This document shows, in pieces, positions 38,533 through 48,219 of a stretch of 64,000 bases of DNA. Within the stretch, counting starts at the first letter, position 1, and every line of letters begins with the position of its first letter. The notes beneath the pieces are model-generated. The model saw only the letters and a list, made by a program, of their open reading frames with translations, was not told the origin of the DNA and did no database searches. Made by a program: the position numbers and the translations under genes. The stretch comes from Lysobacter arenosi (lineage in GTDB: Bacteria; Pseudomonadota; Gammaproteobacteria; Xanthomonadales; Xanthomonadaceae). The stretch covers positions 2,046,001 to 2,110,000 of the forward strand of contig NZ_CP071517.1 in the NCBI RefSeq assembly GCF_016613475.2, in the 5' to 3' direction.

Positions 38533-39408
38533 TTACTTCGCCAGGCGCTTGGCAATCGCCGCGCCCAGGTCGCCCGGCGACTTCACCGTGGTGACGCCGG
38601 CCTTTTCCATTGCCGCGAACTTGCCTTCGGCCGTGCCCTGGCCGCCGGATGCGATCGCACCGGCGTGGCCCATGCGCTTGCCCTTCGGAGCCGAGGCGCC
38701 GGCGATGAAGCCGACCACCGGCTTGGTGACGTACTTGCTGATGAACTCGGCCGCTTCTTCCTCGGCCGAACCGCCGATCTCGCCGACCATGATGATGCCT
38801 TCGGTCTGCGGGTCTTCCTCGAACAGCTTCAGCGCGTCGATGAAGTTGGTGCCGTTGATCGGGTCGCCGCCGATGCCGATGCAGGTCGACTGCCCCAGGC
38901 CCACGTCGGTGGTCTGCTTGACCGCTTCATAGGTCAGCGTGCCCGAACGCGAGACGATGCCGATCTTGCCCGGCATGTGGATGTGGCCCGGCATGATGCC
39001 GATCTTGCACTCGCCCGGGGTGATGACGCCCGGGCAGTTCGGGCCGACCAGCACGACGTCGTCGAAACCCTTGAGGGTGTTCTTGACGCGCAGCATGTCG
39101 AGCACCGGGATGCCTTCGGTGATGCAGACGATGACCTTGATGCCGGCATCGGCCGCTTCCAGGATCGCGTCGGCCGCGAACGGCGGCGGCACGTAGATGA
39201 CCGAAGCGTCGGCGCCGGTCGCGTTGACCGCGTCGCGCACGGTGTTGAAGACCGGCAGGCCCAGGTGCTGCGTGCCACCCTTGCCCGGGGTCACGCCACC
39301 GACGACCTTGGTGCCGTAATCGAGCATCTGCTCGGCGTGGAAGGTGCCCTGCGAGCCGGTGAAGCCCTGGACGATCACCTTGGTGTTTTTGTTGATCAAA
39401 ACGGACAT
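38533..39408 (-). CDS. sucD: Succinyl-CoA synthetase alpha subunit
   Basis: Catalytic subunit of the TCA-cycle enzyme that interconverts succinyl-CoA and succinate with nucleotide phosphorylation. The product has 291 residues. The CoA-binding Rossmann part is [20 protein letters not shown], and [20 protein letters not shown] follows. The phosphohistidine site [10 protein letters not shown] lies near residue 245. ATG at 39408 begins 12 bases after the sucC stop. The terminator follows directly, making a two-gene operon sucC-sucD. Confidence 0.97.
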   Translation of the reverse strand: MSVLINKNTKVIVQGFTGSQGTFHAEQMLDYGTKVVGGVTPGKGGTQHLGLPVFNTVRDAVNATGADASVIYVPPPFAADAILEAADAGIKVIVCITEGIPVLDMLRVKNTLKGFDDVVLVGPNCPGVITPGECKIGIMPGHIHMPGKIGIVSRSGTLTYEAVKQTTDVGLGQSTCIGIGGDPINGTNFIDALKLFEEDPQTEGIIMVGEIGGSAEEEAAEFISKYVTKPVVGFIAGASAPKGKRMGHAGAIASGGQGTAEGKFAAMEKAGVTTVKSPGDLGAAIAKRLAK

Positions 39409-39420
39409 GTCTGTGGCCCC

Positions 39421-40587
<1,167 letters not shown>

Positions 40588-40799
40588 GCGTCACCGAGGG
40601 GAATGAAAAGAATCCCCGCGGACCAGCAAGGCCGAACGCGAGGGGGCCGTATTGTCGCCGATCGGCGCGGTTCGGGCAAAACCTGCCTCTCCCCCTGGCC
40701 GCGGGCAGCCCGGGAGGGGGCCGCATCCGCCACATCTGGCAACAAAGTCCCGCCGCCCCCCATACTCGCGACCACCACCCGCCCCATCCGGACACCCGC

Positions 40800-42422
40800 T
40801 TGCCGCTCGCCCTCGCCCCGATCGATGCCGCCGATGCCGATCGCGCCCTGCGCCGCGAGCTTTACTTCTTCACCCTCTACCGCCTGCTCGAAGCCGCCCT
40901 GCTGGTGTTCTTCCTGTTCGGGCCGGCGACCGAGCTGGTTGAACCGCTGCGCCACAATCTGGGGGCGCGCTCGGTGGCGTTGGCCTATCTGTTCATCGCC
41001 GCGCTGCTTTTCGCCTTCGGCAAGCGCGGCGAGCTGCGCAGCCAGACCTTGACCGGCATCGGTGCGGACCTGTTCTTCGGCCTGCTGGCCATCCATACCA
41101 TGCCGATGGCGGGCACCGGCATTGCATTGATGATGTTGTTCAACGTCGGCGCCGCCGCTCTGCTGCTGCCGCCGCGCTATGGCCTGGGCGCCGCCGTGGC
41201 GGCGGTGCTGGGGCTGTTCGGCGAGTACGCCTGGAGCACGCTGGACCCGATGTTCGGGCGCCGCACGCTGGCCGAGCCGATGATGTTCGGCATCGGCTAT
41301 ATGGCCATCGCCACCCTGACCAGCATCCTCGGCCGGCAGATGCGCGACAGCTACGACCTGGCCGAGCGCCGCGGCGCCGAGGCCGCGCACCTGGGCGAGA
41401 TCAACGAGCTGATCATCCGCCGCCTGCGCACCGGCGTACTGCTGGTGGACCGGAGCGACTGCATCCGCCTGGCCAACGAGGCGGCGATGCTGCTCCTGGG
41501 CGATGCCGGCGAGAGCACCGACCTGCACGGACAACGCAGCCTGGCCGTGGCGGCGCCGGAACTGGCGCGGCGCCTGCAACGCTGGCGCAACGACGGCAGC
41601 AACGTCGACAGCCCCGTGCAGCTGGCGCCGGACCTGCCCGAAGTGGTGCCGCGCTTCACCCGCCTGCTGGCCGGCAGCGACCAGGTGCTGATCTTCCTCG
41701 ACGACACCTCGCTGCTCTCGCGCCACGCCGAATCGATGACGCTGGCCACGCTCGGCCGCTTCTCGGCAAGCCTGGCCCACGAGATCCGCAATCCGCTGGC
41801 AGCGATCAACTACGCCGTGCAGTTGCTGGAGGAGTCCGACGACATCCCGACCGCCGAGCGCCGGCTGCTGGAGATCATCCGCCAGCAGGGCATGCGCATG
41901 AACGGCATCGTCGAGAACGTGCTCGGCATGGCCCGGCGCGAGCCGGCCAAGCCCGAGCACGTCGAGCTGGTCGGCTTCGCCCGCATGTTTGTCGAGGAGT
42001 ACCTGGAGAGCCACCCGCTCGACCACGACACCCTGCGCACAGGCGGCAAGGTCGCGCGCCTGCCGGTGATGATCGACCCGCGCCAGCTGCATCAGGTGCT
42101 GACTGTGCTGGTGCACAACGCCCTGACCTACGGGCGGATGCCGGGCGAGCCGGCCCGCGTTTCGGTCCATGTCTATGCGGATGAGGCTGGAACGCCGTCC
42201 ATCGATGTGCTCGATCGCGGCCCGGGTATTCCGGAGTCGGTGGCATCGCGCCTGTTCCGCCCGTTTTTCACCACCTCCAGCCACGGCACGGGCCTTGGCC
42301 TGTATATCGCGCGCGAGCTGTGCCGCGCCAACCAGGCAACGCTGGATTACGTGGCGATGCCCGGCGGTGGCGGTTGCTTCCGGATCCGGCTTGTCGGCAG
42401 CCACACCTTGTTGTCTGCCTGA
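40800..42422 (+). CDS. pilS: Type IV pilus sensor histidine kinase PilS
   Basis: Membrane histidine kinase controlling pilin transcription with PilR. From the proposed TTG at 40800 the product has 540 residues. Six or so helices occupy the first 180 residues. A PAS-like segment follows (ELIIRRLRTGVLLVDRSDCIRLANEAA), then the H-box SASLAHEIRNPLAAI with His327, the N-box VLTVLVHNALTYG and the G-boxes DRGPGIPES and GTGLGLYIARELC. No ATG or GTG lies in a suitable place, and the frame is open back to 40563, so the start is uncertain. It precedes pilR by 110 bases. Confidence 0.92.
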   Translation: MPLALAPIDAADADRALRRELYFFTLYRLLEAALLVFFLFGPATELVEPLRHNLGARSVALAYLFIAALLFAFGKRGELRSQTLTGIGADLFFGLLAIHTMPMAGTGIALMMLFNVGAAALLLPPRYGLGAAVAAVLGLFGEYAWSTLDPMFGRRTLAEPMMFGIGYMAIATLTSILGRQMRDSYDLAERRGAEAAHLGEINELIIRRLRTGVLLVDRSDCIRLANEAAMLLLGDAGESTDLHGQRSLAVAAPELARRLQRWRNDGSNVDSPVQLAPDLPEVVPRFTRLLAGSDQVLIFLDDTSLLSRHAESMTLATLGRFSASLAHEIRNPLAAINYAVQLLEESDDIPTAERRLLEIIRQQGMRMNGIVENVLGMARREPAKPEHVELVGFARMFVEEYLESHPLDHDTLRTGGKVARLPVMIDPRQLHQVLTVLVHNALTYGRMPGEPARVSVHVYADEAGTPSIDVLDRGPGIPESVASRLFRPFFTTSSHGTGLGLYIARELCRANQATLDYVAMPGGGGCFRIRLVGSHTLLSA

Positions 42423-42532
42423 CCCGGCGCACTCCGGGCCCCTGCCGACGCGTCTTCCTGAACGCGTGACGTGCATCGTTTCCGCTTGGCTCTTCACACA
42501 GCCTTAAGTTATCGTGGCGCACGGAGGGGACG

Positions 42533-43981
42533 ATGGCCGAAACACGTAGTGCACTGGTGGTCGACGACGAACGCGACATTCGCGAGTTGCTCGTCATGAC
42601 ATTGGGGAGGATGGGATTGCGTTGCGACACCGCCTCCACCATCGGGGAGGCACGCAGCCAGCTGTCCCGGAATCGCTACGACCTGTGCCTGACCGACATG
42701 CGCCTGCCTGACGGCTCGGGCATGGACCTGGTCGCCGAGATCAGCCAGAAGCACCCCGAGACCCCGGTCGCCATGATCACCGCCTTCGGCAATGTCGAAG
42801 CCGCGGTCGAGGCATTGAAGGCCGGTGCGTTCGACTTCGTCGCCAAACCCGTCGACCTGGCCGTGTTGCGCGACCTGGTCCGCCACGCCCTGGACCTCAA
42901 CGAAAGCCGCCGCAGCGCGCCGCCGGCCGACGCCGTCGCCGCCCGCCTGTACGGCCAGTCGCCAGCCATGACCACGCTGCGCCAGACGATTGCCAAGGTC
43001 GCGCGCAGCCAGGCGCCGGTCTACATCGTCGGCGAGTCGGGCGTGGGCAAGGAGCTGGTCGCCCGCACCATTCACGCCGAAGGCGGCCGCGCCAGCGGAC
43101 CGTTCGTCCCGGTCAACTGCGGCGCGATCCCGGCCGAGCTGATGGAGAGCGAGTTCTTCGGCCACAAGAAGGGCAGCTTCACCGGCGCCCATGCCGACAA
43201 GCCCGGCCTGTTCCAGAGCGCCGATGGCGGCACCCTGTTCCTCGACGAAATCGCCGAGCTGCCGCTGGCGATGCAGGTCAAGCTGCTGCGTGCCATCCAG
43301 GAAAAGTCGATCCGCCCGGTCGGTGCCAACAGCGAAGTGCCGGTGGATGTACGCATCCTCTCGGCCACGCACAAGGACCTGGCCTCGCTGGTCGCCGATG
43401 GTCGCTTCCGCCAGGATCTTTACTACCGCATCAATGTGATCGAGCTGCGCGTGCCGCCGCTTCGTGAGCGCCAGGATGACCTGCCCGGCCTGGTGCTGAT
43501 GGTGCTCAAGCGCCTCGCCACGGCGCAGTCGCGCCCGGTGCCCGCGCTGAGCGACGACGCCCTCGGGGTCCTGCGCAGTTATGCGTTCCCGGGCAACGTG
43601 CGCGAACTGGAGAACATCCTCGAGCGTGCGCTTGCGCTTGCCGAAGACGAGATCCTGACGGCCGAAGACCTGCGCCTGCCACAGGTCGCCCAAGCCCAGA
43701 GCGCGGTGTTCCCGAACACGGGCAACGCCACGACCGCCGCATCGCCAGCGCCCGCCCCGATCGCGGTGGCCGGCCAGCCGATGATGGCGATCGACCCGCG
43801 CACGCTCAATCCGCGCGATACCGCCAGCAGCCCGCTCCCCTCTTATATAGAGGAGATCGAGCGCGCGGCGATCCAGCAGGCGCTGCAGGAAAACCGCTAC
43901 AACAAGACCCGTACTGCGGCCGCGCTCGGCATTACCTTCCGCGCGCTGCGGTACAAGCTGAAGAAACTCGGGATCGATTGA
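42533..43981 (+). CDS. pilR: Type IV pilus response regulator PilR (sigma54 activator)
   Basis: NtrC-type activator of pilA. The product has 482 residues. The receiver domain has phospho-Asp55 in [11 protein letters not shown] and the conserved Lys in FVAKPVDL. The AAA+ domain has Walker A GESGVGKE, the sigma54-contacting loop [10 protein letters not shown], Walker [10 protein letters not shown] and [14 protein letters not shown]. The Fis-type HTH is at the end ([20 protein letters not shown]). Its expected target, a -24/-12 promoter with upstream palindromes, lies just downstream before the first pilin. Confidence 0.96.
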   Translation: MAETRSALVVDDERDIRELLVMTLGRMGLRCDTASTIGEARSQLSRNRYDLCLTDMRLPDGSGMDLVAEISQKHPETPVAMITAFGNVEAAVEALKAGAFDFVAKPVDLAVLRDLVRHALDLNESRRSAPPADAVAARLYGQSPAMTTLRQTIAKVARSQAPVYIVGESGVGKELVARTIHAEGGRASGPFVPVNCGAIPAELMESEFFGHKKGSFTGAHADKPGLFQSADGGTLFLDEIAELPLAMQVKLLRAIQEKSIRPVGANSEVPVDVRILSATHKDLASLVADGRFRQDLYYRINVIELRVPPLRERQDDLPGLVLMVLKRLATAQSRPVPALSDDALGVLRSYAFPGNVRELENILERALALAEDEILTAEDLRLPQVAQAQSAVFPNTGNATTAASPAPAPIAVAGQPMMAIDPRTLNPRDTASSPLPSYIEEIERAAIQQALQENRYNKTRTAAALGITFRALRYKLKKLGID

Positions 43982-44154
43982 TCCAACTGCACTGACGCGG
44001 ATTCCGCAATTGCGCCGTGCGTCGCCTCGCGGCGCACCGTCGAATACTGCCTGCAAACGGCTCACTGACTGCGCGATCGCCCTTGGTGTAACGGCGGCAG
44101 GCGCCACTGGGATGCCGGGGCCCGAGGGCACCCTGCCCACTCCATTCCGGCCCG

Positions 44155-44196
44155 ATGTGACGCAAAAGGTCACGTTTATGTGACGCGTCGCGTCAC
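44155..44196. promoter_or_regulatory. Probable activator (PilR) binding palindromes
   Basis: Four alternating half-sites: TGTGAC at 44156, GTCAC at 44169, GTGAC at 44180 and GTCAC at 44192. The last pair forms GTGACGCG-T-CGCGTCAC, a perfect 8-base-arm palindrome (44180-44196). They sit about 75-115 bases upstream of the sigma54 promoter, the usual place for an enhancer-type activator site. PilR as the ligand is inference from location. Confidence 0.6.
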
Positions 44197-44270
44197 CTCG
44201 CCCGGGCCAGAACTGACATTTACCGTGATCCCACGAGCAGATCAGATTACTCAGTGCTGAATGGCTACCT

Positions 44271-44285
44271 TGGCACGGCTTATGC
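44271..44285 (+). promoter_or_regulatory. Sigma54 (-24/-12) promoter of pilA
   Basis: TGGCACGGCTTATGC: the GG at 44272-44273 and GC at 44284-44285 are separated by exactly ten bases, and TGGCAC is a full -24 match. The -12 TATGC differs from TTGC at one position. Start of transcription would be near 44297. PilR/RpoN control of pilA is established in related bacteria. Confidence 0.82.
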
Positions 44286-44380
44286 GTGTACTTTTCCAGC
44301 ACGTGCGGTGAGCACGGCTGCCCGAGGACCGGAAAGCCGGCCACAGGCACGTGATGTTCAAACACTCCTAGGGGAAACAC

Positions 44381-44803
44381 ATGAAGAACAATCAGCAAGG
44401 CTTCACCCTGATCGAACTGATGATCGTCGTGGCGATCATCGCCATCCTCGCCGCTATCGCCATCCCGGCTTACCAGGACTACGTCGCCAAGTCGCAGGCG
44501 ACCGCCGGCCTGGCCGAAGTGGCCCCGGGCAAGACCCAGTATGAGCTGATGGTCCAGGAAGGCACGGCGATCGCCAACGCCGCCAGCGTCGGCCTGCAGG
44601 CCACCACCGGCCGCTGCGATATCGTCGTTGCCGCCGTCGCTGCTGGCTCGGCTCCGGCCACCACCGACAACATCGTCTGCACCCTGAAGGGCGCGGCCGG
44701 CAAGGTTGCGGGCAAGAAGCTCAACCTCAACCGCGCTGCCAGCGGTGCCTGGACCTGCACCACCGACCTGAACACCAAGTACAAGCCGGGCGGCTGCGCT
44801 TAA
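44381..44803 (+). CDS. pilA: Type IV major pilin PilA (first copy)
   Basis: Prepilin of 140 residues. The seven-residue leader MKNNQQG is cut by PilD before Phe8, and the mature start [20 protein letters not shown] has Glu at +5 and the hydrophobic assembly helix. The globular part carries four Cys (GRCDI, IVCTL, WTCTT, GGCA), so two disulfides are possible. The last residues are KPGGCA. It is expressed from the sigma54 promoter above and closed by its own terminator, consistent with the abundant main subunit. Confidence 0.95.
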   Translation: MKNNQQGFTLIELMIVVAIIAILAAIAIPAYQDYVAKSQATAGLAEVAPGKTQYELMVQEGTAIANAASVGLQATTGRCDIVVAAVAAGSAPATTDNIVCTLKGAAGKVAGKKLNLNRAASGAWTCTTDLNTKYKPGGCA

Positions 44804-44828
44804 TCAGCAACCCTGTTGTAAGGCAACA

Positions 44829-44864
44829 CAAAAAGGGGGCGGCAGTAGCCGCCCCTTTTTTTAG
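44829..44864 (+). terminator. Intrinsic terminator after first pilin
   Basis: AAAAAGGGGGCGGC pairs with GCCGCCCCTTTTT around loop AGTA, followed by TTT. It lies 26 bases after the pilA stop and before the second pilin, so the second pilin needs read-through or its own promoter. Confidence 0.93.
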
Positions 44865-44891
44865 ACCTGACTGACTCCCCCGACAGTTCAG

Positions 44892-44906
44892 TGGCTGCCA
44901 ATCGGC
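44892..44906 (+). promoter_or_regulatory. Weak sigma54-like site before second pilin
   Basis: TGGCTGCCAATCGGC keeps the invariant GG and GC ten bases apart but has poor flanking matches (no CAC after TGG, CGGC instead of TTGC). It lies 56 bases before the second pilin ATG. Only a suggestion. Confidence 0.3.
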
Positions 44907-44961
44907 GCAATGCAATGCGATGCCATGCGGCAACAACCACGCGACGAGGAAGGAACTAGTC

Positions 44962-45363
44962 ATGAAGAGGACCCGCGGCTTCACGCTCATCGAATTGATG
45001 ATTGTGGTGGCGATCATTGCAATCCTGGCTGCCATCGCCATGCCCGCGTACAAGGGATTCGTCATCCGCACGCAGGTTACCGCTGGCCTGGCGGACATCG
45101 CCCTGGGCCGGACCATGTTCGACACGCTGCTGTTGACGAATAACGGGGCGGCCTTTACGCGCTCCGACATCGGCCTGAGCGCTTCAACGGCGATGTGCTC
45201 CTCGATCAACGTGGATCCCAGCATCGACGGCCACATCAGCTGCACACTCAATGGCAGCCCCGTGATTGCCTCGCGGCAGATCACCCTCGATCGCGCCAGC
45301 AGTGGCGGTTGGACCTGCACTACCACCGTCAGTACGCTTTATCGCCCCACCCACTGCAGCTGA
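44962..45363 (+). CDS. Type IV pilin, second copy
   Basis: Prepilin of 133 residues with leader MKRTRG, then [20 protein letters not shown] exactly as in the first pilin. The globular part differs ([20 protein letters not shown]) but keeps four Cys in the same order (MCSSI, ISCTL, WTCTT, THCS). It ends in a Cys-Ser dipeptide instead of Cys-Ala. AGGAAGGA is nine bases upstream of the ATG. It is a diverged duplicate, either an alternative major pilin or an accessory subunit. The exposed terminal Ser may be a glycosylation site, as in some Pseudomonas pilins. Confidence 0.92.
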   Translation: MKRTRGFTLIELMIVVAIIAILAAIAMPAYKGFVIRTQVTAGLADIALGRTMFDTLLLTNNGAAFTRSDIGLSASTAMCSSINVDPSIDGHISCTLNGSPVIASRQITLDRASSGGWTCTTTVSTLYRPTHCS

Positions 45364-45438
45364 CCGGCGTCGGCTCGGCAAGGGGCCGGCTCGGCGAACG
45401 ATGCTGCGGTGGACGCACTACGGACCACCCGACAAACC

Positions 45439-47343
45439 ATGATGAAGAAGTTCCGCTTCCCCCTGAGTCAAAGCGCTTGCCTCATGCTGGCCTTGTTCAG
45501 CCTGGTGGCAATGATCTATGCACCGGGTCTGAGCGGTGACTTTCTCTTCGACGATTTCCACAACATCGTCCACAACAAAAGCGTTCACGCCACATCGCTG
45601 GACTGGGCCACGTTGGTAAGGGCCGCGACCGCCTACGAACCCGGAGCCATCGCCCGGCCATTGGCGACCGTCACGTTCGCCATTGATTACTACATCGGCG
45701 GAGCGGATCCCTGGGGCTACAAGCTGGTCAATGTACTGATCCATGCCCTCAACTCCCTGCTCATCCTGGCCCTTGTCCAACGCCTGGCAGGACTCGGGCA
45801 GACGCGGTACCGATGGACCGCAGCGACCTGTTTCGTCATTGCAGCCGTCTGGGCGCTGCATCCACTGCAGGTGTCCGCGGTCTTGTATGTCGTGCAGCGG
45901 ATGGAAATCCTCTCGCTCACGTTTGTCCTGGTCGGTTTGCTGGCCTATATCAAGGGTCGCCGGGCGCAAGTCGCCGGGGCCGCGGGCTGGGGTTGGCTCC
46001 TGTTCTCCTTCGCGCTCGCAGGCATCGGCCTGCTGAGCAAGGAAACCGCGGTCCTGTTTCCGCTCTACTGCCTCGCATTGGAGCTCACGCTGCTGGATTT
46101 TTCGGCACAGCAGCGCAGGACCCGGCAGGTGCTGGTGGCCTTCTACGCCATCGCGTCGGTGCTGGCGGTCATCGCGTTTGTATTCGTCATCCTGCCGCAC
46201 TACTGGGCGCCCGAGAGTTTCGAGGGCCGCAACTACACGATGGTCGAGCGCCTGCTGACCCAGCTGCGCGTCCTTTCGATGTATCTGGGGTGGATGATCG
46301 TTCCCGCCACGGGGACGATGACCTTCTACTACGACAACTTCGTCCCTTCGCACGGACTGCTCGACCCGGTCAGCACGCTTTGGGGCGGCCTGCTTCTGCT
46401 TGGCCTGCTCGCCGCCGCCATTGCCTCGCGCAAGCGCAATCGTCTCTTCGCACTCGGCATGCTGTGGTTCTTCTGCGCCCATGTCCTGACCAGCAACGTG
46501 ATTCCCCTCGAACTGGTCTTCGAACACAGGAACTACTTCGCCCTGCTCGGCGTAGTGCTGGCGGTGGCATCCCTGATCGACCGGATTCCCACGCCGACAA
46601 CGACGGCCATCTCTCGCACTCTGGCTGCGGCACTGATCGCCTCGCTGGGTTTCCTGACGGTCCTGCAGACTGCGACGTGGGGCAACACGTTGCAGCTGAG
46701 CATCGACCTGGCTTCGAGGAATCCGCAGTCGAGCCGCGCCGCCGCAGACCTCGCAACTGTCTACGTGCTGCTGTCGGACGACAGCGCCCAATCGCCCTTC
46801 TACTGGCTGGCCACATCCGAACTGGAGCGCGCTTCGAAGCTCCCGTACGCCTCCCCGATGCCCGAGCAGGGCCTGATCCTGCTGGCGGCCGCCACCGGAC
46901 AGCCGGTCAAGGACGAACTGTGGACGCGCCTCATCGGCAAACTGCGAACACTGCCCATCGGTCCTCAGGAGATGCAGTCCGTGAGCGGACTGCTGGACCG
47001 CCGGGAGAACGGCATCGAGCTCGATGACCGGCGCCTGGGTGAAGCCTGCTCCGCCCTGATCTCCAGGCGCGCGCTGCATCCTTACATCTACGCGACGTGC
47101 GCCAACCATGCGCTGACCTATCTTCACGATCGCGATGGCGCACTGGCGATGTTCAAGCTGGCTGTCGAGCACAGCGCCGCCGACCCCGCCTATGCCACCC
47201 AGATCATCGACACCCTTCGCGATGACGGGCACCCTGAAATGGCTGCCGTGCTGGAACAAGGCAGGCAAGCGCGACCATCGGCGGCACCAACCGTCCCTGC
47301 CTCGCGATCGGACGCGGTCGGCACTTCGCCGACATCAGGCTAA
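45439..47343 (+). CDS. GT-C fold membrane glycosyltransferase (TMTC/PMT-like), candidate pilin O-glycosyltransferase
   Basis: About 634 residues from ATG 45439 (ATG 45442 and GTG 45409 are alternatives). An N-terminal helix is followed by the first periplasmic loop GLSGDFLFDDFHNIVHN, whose acidic pair is where GT-C transferases hold their catalytic residues. Around ten further helices reach about residue 410. The soluble C-terminal part has TPR-like text (HDRDGALAMFKLAVEHSA). This layout resembles TMTC-type and protein O-mannosyltransferases that use polyprenyl-phosphate sugars. Position directly after the pilins suggests pilin as the acceptor. The family match is by eye. Confidence 0.75.
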   Translation: MMKKFRFPLSQSACLMLALFSLVAMIYAPGLSGDFLFDDFHNIVHNKSVHATSLDWATLVRAATAYEPGAIARPLATVTFAIDYYIGGADPWGYKLVNVLIHALNSLLILALVQRLAGLGQTRYRWTAATCFVIAAVWALHPLQVSAVLYVVQRMEILSLTFVLVGLLAYIKGRRAQVAGAAGWGWLLFSFALAGIGLLSKETAVLFPLYCLALELTLLDFSAQQRRTRQVLVAFYAIASVLAVIAFVFVILPHYWAPESFEGRNYTMVERLLTQLRVLSMYLGWMIVPATGTMTFYYDNFVPSHGLLDPVSTLWGGLLLLGLLAAAIASRKRNRLFALGMLWFFCAHVLTSNVIPLELVFEHRNYFALLGVVLAVASLIDRIPTPTTTAISRTLAAALIASLGFLTVLQTATWGNTLQLSIDLASRNPQSSRAAADLATVYVLLSDDSAQSPFYWLATSELERASKLPYASPMPEQGLILLAAATGQPVKDELWTRLIGKLRTLPIGPQEMQSVSGLLDRRENGIELDDRRLGEACSALISRRALHPYIYATCANHALTYLHDRDGALAMFKLAVEHSAADPAYATQIIDTLRDDGHPEMAAVLEQGRQARPSAAPTVPASRSDAVGTSPTSG

Positions 47344-47369
47344 GATTCAAGAAACACTGCGCCCGCCCG

Positions 47370-48218
47370 ATGCGTTCCGACGTCCACAAGCCATCCTGGA
47401 TCACCCGCTTTCGAAGGGCCATCCACCAGATAACCCGCCATACCGCAGCGGCGGGGTTGCTGCGCGAGTCGGTGCTGCTGCAGTTGCAGGCGCTTCCGCG
47501 ATATTCCGATCCTCGGCGGCTGATCGCGCACGAACACAAGGCGTTCTCGCAGAACGGTGAAGACGGAGCAATTGCGGAGATTTTTCGCAGGATCGGCGCG
47601 CAATCGCGCACGTTCGTCGAGATCGGCGTCGGTGACGGGCTGGAGAACAACACTACGTTCCTGCTCCAGCAGGGCTGGTCGGGAATCTGGGTGGAAGGCG
47701 GCAGGGACAACTGTCGCAACATTCGCCGCCGCTTCGAGAAGTACCTCACGACCGGACAACTTGTCCTGGTGGAAGCGATGGTCACTCGCGAGAATGTCGC
47801 CCGCCTGCTCGAACCACTGCTTGCGACGAGGCCCTTGGACCTGTTGTCGATCGACGTCGACCGCAACACCTACCACGTGTGGCAAGCGTTATCGGGGATC
47901 GAGCCGCGCGTGGCAGTGATCGAGTACAACGCTACGTTCCCGCATCACGTCCACTGGATCGTGGACTACGATCCGGACAAATGGTGGCGCGGCAGCAGCC
48001 ACTTCGGCGCCAGCCTGGCCTCCTTGGCCGAACTGGCCCAATCGCGGCAGATGAGCCTGGTTGGCTGCGACCTGACGGGAACAAACGCGTTTTTCGTGAG
48101 CACCACGCTTTGTGGCGATCGGTTCCTGGCACCGTTCACCGCAGAGAATCACTACGAACCTTGCCGGATGCATCTCCATCGCACCGTGCACGGCCACGTC
48201 CCGGCGATCGGCGACTGA
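47370..48218 (+). CDS. FkbM-like methyltransferase
   Basis: A 282-residue cytosolic protein. SAM-binding motif I reads TFVEIGVGDGLENNTTFLL near residue 81, and the acidic residue after the next strand is in GIWVEGGRDN. LDLLSIDVDRNTYHVWQAL near residue 150 is the FkbM-type motif, in which GNTY is more usual than RNTY. FkbM enzymes usually O-methylate sugars. It follows the GT-C gene by 26 bases and precedes the flippase by one base, so methylation of the lipid-linked or pilin-linked glycan is a reasonable guess. Confidence 0.75.
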   Translation: MRSDVHKPSWITRFRRAIHQITRHTAAAGLLRESVLLQLQALPRYSDPRRLIAHEHKAFSQNGEDGAIAEIFRRIGAQSRTFVEIGVGDGLENNTTFLLQQGWSGIWVEGGRDNCRNIRRRFEKYLTTGQLVLVEAMVTRENVARLLEPLLATRPLDLLSIDVDRNTYHVWQALSGIEPRVAVIEYNATFPHHVHWIVDYDPDKWWRGSSHFGASLASLAELAQSRQMSLVGCDLTGTNAFFVSTTLCGDRFLAPFTAENHYEPCRMHLHRTVHGHVPAIGD

Positions 48219-48219
48219 A

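Larger units (their letters stand above)
43982..44380. other. Non-coding pilR-pilA regulatory region
   Basis: A 399-base gap without a credible gene. In order it holds GTGCGTCGCC/GGCGCAC, a possible pilR terminator hairpin (about 44014-44036), a cluster of GTGAC/GTCAC half-sites (44155-44196), a -24/-12 promoter (44271-44285) and a leader of about 85 bases ending in AGGGGAAAC before the pilin ATG. Confidence 0.7.
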
